A DNA stretch of 57,936 bases from Chloroflexota bacterium (GTDB lineage: Bacteria; Chloroflexota; Anaerolineae; Anaerolineales; Villigracilaceae). A model generated the notes under the pieces. It was not told where the DNA came from, made no database searches, and saw only the letters and a list, made by a program, of their open reading frames with translations. Within the stretch, counting starts at the first letter, position 1, and each line of letters opens with the position of its first letter. A program made the position numbers and the translations under genes. The stretch covers positions 1-57,936 of the forward strand of contig JAIOAU010000019.1 of the NCBI GenBank assembly GCA_019873655.1. The letters are read 5' to 3'. Below are positions 51,113-57,936 of this stretch, piece after piece.

Positions 51113-51930
51113 GGGCTTCCCTGCCGTCTATGCGACCATCCCGCCCACAGAAGCATGGCTCCCATGCCGAGAAATCCGCAGACCGCCGGGCCGGGCAGGT
51201 TCCAGAAGAGCAGTTGACCGACGAATTCGAGCAGCCAGGTCAGGGCATAGACGGCGGCGAGCGGCGCGACCGGCAGACGGCGCGGCCGGACGATGAGGGT
51301 GATCACGAAGGTGACCAGCATCCAGCCGAGGAAGTTGACCCAGGGGATGCCGAAATAACCGGACGGGTTTTCCCAGACCCAGAATCCCCAGGCGACCATC
51401 TGCGGGTCGAGAAAAAGGTCCCAGGCCGTCATAGCAAGAGAGGCTGCCAGAGCGAAGGCGAACCAACGCTTCACGGCGCGTCCGCTGCCGGCCTCCGGGA
51501 CGATCAGCGCCGCCACCGCCCAGGAAGACGGCAGCATCATCAGCCAGGCCAGCGGGATGAGGAGAGGGACGCCGCCCAACTGTGGCTGGAGGCGGTCGGT
51601 GTAATCGTAATGGCCGAACGGAAAACCGGTCCGACTGCCCAGATATTCGGCCGCCCAGCCCAGGACGAGCACCGTCAGGACGGCCACCCACAGACGCCGC
51701 GGCGGCCAGGCGCGGGCGAGAAAGATCGTCGCCACGGCCGCCTGCACCACCACCCCGGCCGCGACGCCGAAGCGCAGGGCCGCCTCCCCGTGCGCGGCCT
51801 GGACGATTGGCAAGGGGATGAACGTCAACGCCAGGAGGGCGAGGAGGAAAAGGCTGAAACGATCGAGGGAACCGACAAAGGAAAGTTTTCGCAGGAACAT
51901 GTCCTGATTGAAACCGATTAAGACTATCAC
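51109..51930 (-). CDS. cruF: CruF-like carotenoid 1,2-hydratase (DUF422)
   Basis: The membrane protein of about 263-273 residues has seven or more helices. WAAEYLGSRTGFPFGHYDYTDRLQPQLGGVPLLIPLAW and DLFLDPQMVAWGFWVWE are the conserved DUF422 motifs seen in CruF and in bisanhydrobacterioruberin hydratase. It adds water to the end of an acyclic carotene, producing the hydroxyl that the next gene's product glycosylates. The start is uncertain between GTG 51930 and ATG 51900; neither has a well-placed ribosome site. Confidence 0.82.
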   Translation of the reverse strand: MIVLIGFNQDMFLRKLSFVGSLDRFSLFLLALLALTFIPLPIVQAAHGEAALRFGVAAGVVVQAAVATIFLARAWPPRRLWVAVLTVLVLGWAAEYLGSRTGFPFGHYDYTDRLQPQLGGVPLLIPLAWLMMLPSSWAVAALIVPEAGSGRAVKRWFAFALAASLAMTAWDLFLDPQMVAWGFWVWENPSGYFGIPWVNFLGWMLVTFVITLIVRPRRLPVAPLAAVYALTWLLEFVGQLLFWNLPGPAVCGFLGMGAMLLWAGWSHRRQGSP

Positions 51931-51947
51931 CGTCTATCAGAATCGGG

Positions 51948-51953
51948 TATAAT
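51948..51953 (+). promoter_or_regulatory. -10 box of the leader upstream of the AAC(6')-MazG gene
   Basis: TATAAT ends 8 nt before an ATG at 51962 that opens an 18-codon frame. The predicted transcript starts at about 51960. Confidence 0.55.
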
Positions 51954-51961
51954 TCGCAGTG

Positions 51962-52018
51962 ATGAATCTGAACCCCTCCCCGGCCCCTGCGACTCGAAGC
52001 CCTGCCAGGTCTGGTTAG
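51962..52018 (+). CDS. putative 18-residue leader peptide
   Basis: MNLNPSPAPATRSPARSG and a TAG stop. There is no ribosome site, but the position right at the predicted transcript start fits leaderless translation. The peptide is rich in Pro, Ala, Ser and Arg. The stop and preceding codons cover CAGGTCTGG, which can pair with the downstream terminator loop. Its role in attenuation is inference. Confidence 0.35.
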   Translation: MNLNPSPAPATRSPARSG

Positions 52019-52069
52019 GCTTAGTTCGTCATGCAAATCGGCGGCTCCCAGACCTGAGGAGCCGCTTTT
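52006..52069 (+). promoter_or_regulatory. terminator/antiterminator (attenuator) candidate
   Basis: GCGGCTCC (52041-52048) and GGAGCCGC (52058-52065) plus TTTTATTT form an intrinsic terminator 15 nt before the AAC(6')-MazG start. CAGGTCTGG (52006-52014) is perfectly complementary to CCAGACCTG (52048-52056), which spans the terminator loop and the last base of its left arm. The two pairings compete or form a pseudoknot. Ribosome position on the leader frame would decide which forms. It could alternatively be a free-standing small RNA ending at 52069. Confidence 0.55.
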
Positions 52070-52084
52070 ATTTGGGAGCACTGC

Positions 52085-52861
52085 ATGGACACTATTCAAA
52101 TCCGCCCCATCCGCCCGGCCGATTTCGAGGAATGGCTGCGCCTGCGCTTGGCGCTCTGGCCGGAAGAGCCGCTCGACGCGATGCGCGCCGAGATGAGCGA
52201 GATGCTGGACAATCCGCTCACGCCGGTCTTCGTGGCCGAGCGCGGGGATGGGAAACTGGGCGGCTTCCTCGAAGGCGGGACGCGCCGCTACGCCGAGGGC
52301 TGCGACACCAGCCCGGTGGCCTACGTCGAGGGCTGGTACGTGGACGAAGACCTGCGCCGTCAAGGCGTTGGCCGCCGCCTGGTGGAAGCGATGGAAGCCT
52401 GGGCGCGGGCGCACGGCTACGCGGAACTCGCCTCCGACACCTGGCTGGAAAACGAAGTCAGCCAGCAGGCCCATCTTGCCCTGGGTTTCGAGGAATGCGA
52501 CCGCATCGTCGCCTACCGCAAGGTCCTGGGCAAGCCTGCGAGACCGGCCCCGCTGGGCTTGAGTTTGCAGGAACTGACCGGGCGCATGCACGCCTTCGTC
52601 CGCTCGAAGGGCTGGTACGAGCCGGACAGCCCGCGTCCGCAGACGCCGCGCAACCTGGCCATTTCGCTCTTGCTGGAAACCGCCGAGGCGCTGGAACATT
52701 TCCAGTGGAGCGACAACCCCAAAGACAGGGACCAACTGGCAGGCGAACTGGCGGATGCGGCGTTATACTTGTTGCAATTAGCCTCCGTCTCCGGGATCGA
52801 TTTGGAAGAGGCGATTTTGAAGAAACTGGAAATGAACGCGCATCGCTCATGGGATTCTTAA
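52085..52861 (+). CDS. AAC(6')-like acetyltransferase fused to MazG-like pyrophosphohydrolase
   Basis: The protein has 258 residues. The N-terminal GNAT domain (1-148) resembles aminoglycoside 6'-N-acetyltransferases: AYVEGWYVDEDLRRQGVGRRL holds the acetyl-CoA loop (91-96), followed by ASDTWLENEVSQQAHLALGFEECDRIVAYRK, a stretch very close to AAC(6')-I enzymes. The C-terminal domain (about 157-258) is a MazG/RS21-C6-like nucleotide pyrophosphohydrolase with the metal motif E198-x2-E201...E221-x2-D224. A single chain could combine drug acetylation with nucleotide-pool cleaning, but the true substrates are unknown. It is preceded by an attenuator candidate and followed by repeats. Confidence 0.85.
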   Translation: MDTIQIRPIRPADFEEWLRLRLALWPEEPLDAMRAEMSEMLDNPLTPVFVAERGDGKLGGFLEGGTRRYAEGCDTSPVAYVEGWYVDEDLRRQGVGRRLVEAMEAWARAHGYAELASDTWLENEVSQQAHLALGFEECDRIVAYRKVLGKPARPAPLGLSLQELTGRMHAFVRSKGWYEPDSPRPQTPRNLAISLLLETAEALEHFQWSDNPKDRDQLAGELADAALYLLQLASVSGIDLEEAILKKLEMNAHRSWDS

Positions 52862-52990
52862 CACAAAGGACACTACGGACACACGAAGGAACACAAATAT
52901 TGTGACTTCGTGTTGATTAACACAAAGGACACTACGGCATCACAAAGGAACACAAAAAGGTTCTACTTTGCGTCCTTCGTGTCAACCTTC
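52862..52990. repeat. degenerate repeat remnants
   Basis: CACAAAGGACACTACGG-type words recur here as diverged half-copies of the 56-bp unit that follows. I see no gene in 52862-53355. Confidence 0.6.
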
Positions 52991-53341
52991 GTGACCTTCG
53001 TGTTGATTAACAAAAAGGACACTTTGTGTCCTTCGTGCCAACCTTTGTGACCTTCGTGTTGATTAACAAAAAGGACACTTTGTGTCCTTCGTGCCAACCT
53101 TTGTGACCTTCGTGTTGATTAACAAAAAGGACACTTTGTGTCCTTCGTGCCAACCTTTGTGACCTTCGTGTTGATTAACAAAAAGGACACTTTGTGTCCT
53201 TCGTGCCAACCTTTGTGACCTTCGTGTTGATTAACAAAAAGGACACTTTGTGTCCTTCGTGCCAACCTTTGTGACCTTCGTGTTGATTAACAAAAAGGAC
53301 ACTTTGTGTCCTTCGTGCCAACCTTTGTGACCTTCGTGTTG
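52991..53341. repeat. 56-bp tandem repeat, six identical copies plus a partial
   Basis: Copies start at 52991, 53047, 53103, 53159, 53215 and 53271, with a 15-bp partial at 53327. Each contains the perfect hairpin AAGGACACTTTGTGTCCTT, so the RNA or single strand would form a row of six identical stem-loops. The absence of differences between copies implies recent expansion or ongoing correction. The unit length is not a multiple of three. Confidence 0.95.
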
Positions 53342-53355
53342 AAAGGAAAAACGCT

Positions 53356-53910
53356 TTGAACATCGCAGTTTTCGGCGGTTCTCAACCCAAGGAAGGCGAC
53401 CCGGCCTACGCCGAAGCCTACGAACTCGGCCGACTCCTCGCCCGGGCCGGCCACATCGTCCTGACCGGCGGCTACATCGGGACGATGGAGGCCGTCAGCC
53501 GCGGCGCGGCGGAGACCGGCGGACACGTCATCGGCGTCACCTGCGAGGAGATCGAGCGCTGGCGTCCGGTTGCGCCCAACGGCTGGGTGAAGGAGGAATG
53601 GCGCAAAGGGACGCTCCTCGAGCGGCTGGAGGCCATCATCACCGGCTCGGAGGCGGCCCTGGCCCTGCCCGGCGGCCCCGGCACGCTGACCGAAATCGCC
53701 CTGACGTGGAATCTGATGATCATCCAGTCCCTGCCGCCGCGTCCGCTGATTCTGGTCGGCGCAGGCTGGAGGTCCGTGTTCGAGCGTTTTTTCGAGCAGT
53801 TCGCCGCCTACACCCCGCCCGCTCAGCGCGAATACCTGTCCTTTGCTCCCGACATCCAATCTGCCGTTCAACGTTTACACGTTTACACGTTGGAACGTTC
53901 AAACGTGTAA
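53356..53910 (+). CDS. LOG family protein (TIGR00725-like)
   Basis: The 184-residue Rossmann protein has AVFGGSQP at the N-terminus, TGGYIGTMEAVSRGA and the PGGPGTLTE motif typical of LOG-type nucleoside-monophosphate phosphoribohydrolases and relatives wrongly named lysine decarboxylases. It probably hydrolyses a nucleotide or binds one. The start is TTG 53356 with AAAGGA 8 nt upstream, immediately after the tandem repeats. The last about ten residues and the stop are encoded by the inverted repeat at 53880-53913, so the C-terminal tail is repeat-derived. Confidence 0.85.
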   Translation: MNIAVFGGSQPKEGDPAYAEAYELGRLLARAGHIVLTGGYIGTMEAVSRGAAETGGHVIGVTCEEIERWRPVAPNGWVKEEWRKGTLLERLEAIITGSEAALALPGGPGTLTEIALTWNLMIIQSLPPRPLILVGAGWRSVFERFFEQFAAYTPPAQREYLSFAPDIQSAVQRLHVYTLERSNV

Positions 53911-53913
53911 ACG
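53880..53913. repeat. 12-bp perfect inverted repeat over the LOG gene stop
   Basis: CGTTTACACGTT (53880-53891) and AACGTGTAAACG (53902-53913) flank a 10-nt loop. The TAA stop lies in the right arm. Further ACGTGCAAAC words continue to 53946. Confidence 0.85.
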
Positions 53914-53932
53914 CGCCAATGTGCAAACTTGA

Positions 53933-55402
<1,470 letters not shown>

Positions 55403-55403
55403 A

Positions 55404-55530
55404 GTGTCACGTGATCCAGTGTCAAGTGACCCAGTGTCAAGTATCACGTGACACGGAAACACGTGACACGTGACACCGAAACACGTGACACGTGACACCG
55501 AAACACGTGACACGTGACACCGAAACACGT
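55404..55530. repeat. GTGACAC-type tandem repeat between proS and the four-helix gene
   Basis: Diverged GTGTCAAGTGAC words lead into about three copies of the 22-bp unit CACGTGACACGTGACACCGAAA. The CACGTG palindromes give potential for hairpins. The unit is not a multiple of three and lies outside genes. Confidence 0.9.
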
Positions 55531-55542
55531 TCAGGAGAAAAC

Positions 55543-55911
55543 ATGGCATTGATAAAACGCTTTGAAGATATTCTCGCCTGGCAGGAAGCGCGCCGACTGG
55601 TCAAACAGGTCTATGAACTGACTCAGGAAGGTAAAATTGCAAAAGATTTTGGCCTGCGCGACCAGATCCAAAGAGCGGCTGTTTCTACGATGACAAACAT
55701 CGCCGAAGGCTTTGACTGCGACTCTCATGCGGAATTTGCCCGTTTTCTCGGCATTGCCCGGCGCTCTGCAGTGGAAGTGCAATCCTTGCTCTATGCAGCA
55801 CTGGATATCGGCTATCTTGGTGAAGAAACGTTCAAAAACATTTATGCCCAGGCCGAGAAAACAAAAGCGCTGACCGGCGGCCTCAAAAAATCCCTGAAAT
55901 CCCGCTCCTAA
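55543..55911 (+). CDS. four-helix-bundle protein (23S rRNA IVS-encoded family)
   Basis: The 122-residue all-helical protein shows FEDILAWQEARRLVKQVYELT, LRDQIQRAAVSTMTNIAEGFDC and the late ALTGGLKKSL. These are the signature positions of the family first seen in intervening sequences of 23S rRNA and now known as stand-alone accessory genes near mobile or variable loci. Function is not established; an avd-like member helps diversity-generating retroelements. AGGAG precedes ATG 55543. It is embedded between two repeat tracts and splits the two ProRS genes, suggesting it arrived as a cassette. Confidence 0.88.
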   Translation: MALIKRFEDILAWQEARRLVKQVYELTQEGKIAKDFGLRDQIQRAAVSTMTNIAEGFDCDSHAEFARFLGIARRSAVEVQSLLYAALDIGYLGEETFKNIYAQAEKTKALTGGLKKSLKSRS

Positions 55912-55979
55912 AACACGACACCGGAACACCTGACACTGAAACACTTGACACGGGAACACTTGACACGGGAGCACTCCCC
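55912..55979. repeat. degenerate GTGACAC-family repeat
   Basis: About four diverged copies of a 16-17-bp unit (ACACYTGACACKGGA) fill the space between the four-helix gene and the second ProRS, right up to its ATG. Confidence 0.85.
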
Positions 55980-57788
55980 ATGAAAATGAGTCAACTCTTC
56001 GGCCAAACCCTGCGCGACGCCCCCGCCGACGCCTCGGCTTCGCTCGGCGCAGGCGCGGAGGCTGCCAGCCACCGCCTGCTCCTGCGCGCCGGATTCGTCC
56101 GCCCGGTTGGGACGGGGACGTTTGCCCTCTTACCCCTCGCCCGCCGCTCGATGGACAAAATCGAAGCCATCCTGCGCGAGGAAATGGACAAACTCGGCGG
56201 CCAAGAAATGGTTCTCCCCTTTGTCCATCCCGCCGAACTCTGGCAGGCGAGCGGACGCTGGTCCCAGCCGGAATTGACGCGTTTCCAGGACGGCCACAGC
56301 CGCGACCTGGTTCTGGCAAGCGCTTATCAGGAAGTCGTCGCCGACCTCGTCCGGCGCGAAGTGCAGTCCTACAAGCAATTGCCGCGCCTCCTGTATCACT
56401 TTGCATCTCTCTGGCGCGAGGAAGAGCACCCGCGCAATGGTCTCTTGCGGGCGCGGGAATTCCCGGTGTTCAGCAGTTACAGCCTTGACGCCGACTGGGA
56501 CGGACTCGACCGGCAATACCGCGCCCACTACCAGGCCTGCTTCAACATCTTCCGCCGCTGCGGCCTGGACGTAATTGCCGTTAACTCAGAGAACGGCGAG
56601 ATGGACGGCGCTCCCGCCCACGAGTTCATCTACCTGACGCCCATCGGCGAGGAGGTGCTCCTGCTGTGCGATTCCTGCGGCTACAGCGCCAACCAGCAGG
56701 CGGCGCGCTTCCGCAAGCCGCCCGCCGCGCCCGAACAGCCAAAACCCATCGAAAAGGTCAAGACCCCGGCCTGTAAGACCATCGAAGACCTGGCAAACTT
56801 CCTCGGCGTGCCGAAAGCCAGGACCGCCAAGGCCGTCTTCTTCATGGCGACCTTCCCGGAGAAGGAAACCGTCAGCGAGAAATTCATCTTCGCCGTCATC
56901 CGCGGCGACATGGACCTGAACGAGACCAAACTCGCCAACGTCCTCGGGGCGCGCGACCTGCGCCCGGCCACCGAGGACGAAATCCGGGCCGTCGGGGCCG
57001 AGCCGGGGTTTGCATCGCCGGTCAGTCTGAGAGTCAAAGGGTCGAATCGTCTGATAGTGGTGGATGAGAGCATTGTGACTTCTCCGAATCTGGTCGCCGG
57101 GGCCAACGAGCCGGACTACCACCTGCTCAACACCAACTACGGCCGCGATTACCAGGCCGACCTCGTCGCCGACCTCGCCGCGGCGGGAGCAGGCGCGGCC
57201 TGTCCGCAGTGCGGCGCGTCCCTGCGCGCCGAGCGCGGCGTGGAGATGGGCAACATCTTTCAACCCGGCGCGCGCTACTCGGAAGCGCTCGGCTGCACCT
57301 TCCTCGACAAAGATGGACAGCAGAAGCCGGTCCTCATGGGCTCCTACGGCATCGGCGTCGGGCGTCTGCTGGCCTGCATCGCCGAGGCGCATCACGACGA
57401 ACACGGCCTGGTCTGGCCGGCGACGGTCGCCCCGTTCCAGGCGCATCTCGTCCTCCTGCGCGGCAAGGGAACGCCCCAGGCCGAGGAGATCGCCGACAAA
57501 CTCTACGCCGACCTGCAGGCCGCCGGAGTCGAAGTCCTGTACGATGACCGCGACGAGAGTCCGGGCGTCAAGTTCAACGACGCCGACCTGATCGGCTGTC
57601 CGGTGCGCATCACCGTCAGCGAGCGGGCGCTGGCCCAGGGCGGCGTGGAGATGAAACTGCGCCGCGAACAGGAGAAGGTCATCATCCCGCTCGCCGAAGC
57701 GGTATCCAAGACCCAAACCGCCATCCACATGCTGTTGGAAGAAATCGCTTCCCGTCTCACCAGAGTCGAGTACAATGCCCACCAATAA
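55980..57788 (+). CDS. bacterial-type prolyl-tRNA synthetase paralogue with altered proline site and editing domain
   Basis: The 602-residue protein has the full bacterial ProRS layout: class II core, INS editing domain (about 255-400: TPACKTIEDLANFLGVPKARTAKAVFF, VIRGDMDLNETK), motif 3 GSYGIGVGRLLACIAE (about 455) and an anticodon-binding end. The normally invariant GPTHEE reads ASAYQE (113-118), so the TxE Thr and Glu are lost. KDAYSF reads FSSYSL and GGSxSHEF reads DGAPAHEF. The editing Lys of the TVK motif is kept (K284). It may edit mischarged tRNA-Pro or use another substrate. No ribosome site; ATG 55980 abuts the repeat. Confidence 0.85.
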   Translation: MKMSQLFGQTLRDAPADASASLGAGAEAASHRLLLRAGFVRPVGTGTFALLPLARRSMDKIEAILREEMDKLGGQEMVLPFVHPAELWQASGRWSQPELTRFQDGHSRDLVLASAYQEVVADLVRREVQSYKQLPRLLYHFASLWREEEHPRNGLLRAREFPVFSSYSLDADWDGLDRQYRAHYQACFNIFRRCGLDVIAVNSENGEMDGAPAHEFIYLTPIGEEVLLLCDSCGYSANQQAARFRKPPAAPEQPKPIEKVKTPACKTIEDLANFLGVPKARTAKAVFFMATFPEKETVSEKFIFAVIRGDMDLNETKLANVLGARDLRPATEDEIRAVGAEPGFASPVSLRVKGSNRLIVVDESIVTSPNLVAGANEPDYHLLNTNYGRDYQADLVADLAAAGAGAACPQCGASLRAERGVEMGNIFQPGARYSEALGCTFLDKDGQQKPVLMGSYGIGVGRLLACIAEAHHDEHGLVWPATVAPFQAHLVLLRGKGTPQAEEIADKLYADLQAAGVEVLYDDRDESPGVKFNDADLIGCPVRITVSERALAQGGVEMKLRREQEKVIIPLAEAVSKTQTAIHMLLEEIASRLTRVEYNAHQ

Positions 57789-57797
57789 CTGCTCGCG

Positions 57798-57823
57798 ACC
57801 ACTGAACACTGAAGACTGAACAC
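57798..57823. repeat. GAACACTG-type low-complexity tract
   Basis: ACCACTGAACACTGAAGACTGAACACTG lies between the ProRS stop and the mobile-element end. The same words occur at 575-603 in the M23 gene near the other end of the window. Confidence 0.75.
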
Positions 57824-57936
57824 TGTGTAAAGTCTCATAAATTCGTACCTTTACAGTCTCATAAAATCATACCCCTGACAAAGGGATAGGGAGCGGCAAT
57901 TGAAAAGGCTCTGGAGCAGGCAATTCAGCCAAAGCA
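57824..57936. mobile_element. insertion-sequence-like end, right copy of the 113-bp inverted repeat
   Basis: It is the exact reverse complement of bases 1-113, beginning TGTGTAAAGTC. The element body would continue to the right of the window, so the two copies point away from each other. Confidence 0.6.
57867..57935 (-). CDS. possible C-terminal fragment of a transposase (second copy)
   Basis: Identical to the fragment at 2-70, on the opposite strand, ending PLPIPLSGV. It enters from the right edge and stops 43 bp inside the element tip. Assignment is inferential. Confidence 0.25.
   Translation of the reverse strand, partial: ALAELPAPEPFQLPLPIPLSGV

Noticed and set aside
51954-52069. Leader RNA as SRP RNA, T-box or a known riboswitch
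   Set aside because: It lacks the GGAAGGAAGCAGC of SRP RNA, the T-box motif and any riboswitch core that I recognise.
52991-53341. 56-bp repeat array as a CRISPR
   Set aside because: Repeats are directly adjacent with no variable spacers, and no cas genes are near.
53175-53363. Open frame through the 56-bp repeats on the minus strand as a repetitive protein
   Set aside because: The frame exists only because the repeat lacks stops in that phase; the 56-bp period shifts frame each copy and no start signal is present.

Overview
The window reads as a GC-rich chromosomal segment of a Chloroflexota bacterium, most likely class Anaerolineae. This is inferred from the gene content and style and was not tested by search. 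The indications are a canonical RecA, many proline/threonine-rich (TPTPT) lipoproteins with beta-propeller or M23 domains, a NBR1-type Ig lipoprotein, LGFP-like secreted repeats, and a DHH-CBS-tRNA nucleotidyltransferase fusion. Bases 1-113 and 57824-57936 are perfect inverted copies of one sequence that looks like the end of an insertion sequence. The window is therefore probably one contig that broke at two copies of a mobile element.

Layout. 0.1-6.7 kb (+): cell-wall and envelope lipoproteins, recA behind a strong promoter with an SOS-like box, a NBR1-Ig lipoprotein and a DUF4332 helix-hairpin-helix protein. 6.9-13.5 kb (-): a respiratory operon, Rrf2 regulator-cydA-cydB-fused cydDC, with two palindromic operator candidates upstream. 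13.9-19.4 kb (-): two membrane proteins of unknown function and four secreted lipoprotein enzymes with near-identical signal peptides. 19.5-25.4 kb (-): SPFH protein, selenophosphate synthetase with an in-frame UGA (selenocysteine), zinc deaminase, CNNM/CorC protein, gamma-glutamyltransferase. 25.5-29.0 kb (-): a secreted LGFP-like protein, then the UDP-ManNAcA pair wecB-wecC. 29.1-36.9 kb (+): NfeD-slipin, GNAT, RNase D, beta-CASP nuclease, tRNA-Ser(CGA), a split glutamine-dependent NAD synthetase, MFS exporter. 37.1-43.5 kb: SWIM mini-protein, Tat-exported L,D-transpeptidase, orphan DNA methyltransferase, a response regulator with a degenerate receiver (-), a 36-residue basic protein, EamA transporter, P1 peptidase, lipoprotein. 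43.5-47.2 kb (-): HisN-like phosphatase and the large CCA-enzyme fusion. 47.4-48.5 kb (+): TolB-like lipoprotein. 48.5-51.9 kb (-): a carotenoid end-group cluster. 52.0-57.8 kb (+): an AAC(6')-like/MazG fusion behind a possible attenuator, a LOG-family protein, and two prolyl-tRNA synthetases of different evolutionary types flanking a four-helix-bundle protein.

Three themes stand out. First, several families of short tandem or palindromic repeats sit between genes and also inside coding regions. Inside genes the unit lengths are multiples of three (24, 15, 54 and 42 bp); between genes they are not (56 and 22 bp). Second, many promoters place a TATAAT-like box 6-9 nt before the ATG, implying leaderless mRNAs. 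Third, the tandem ProRS pair combines an intact archaeal/eukaryotic-type enzyme that lacks an editing domain with a bacterial-type paralogue. That paralogue keeps the editing domain but has lost the proline-recognition TxE loop, which suggests a synthetase/trans-editing partnership.
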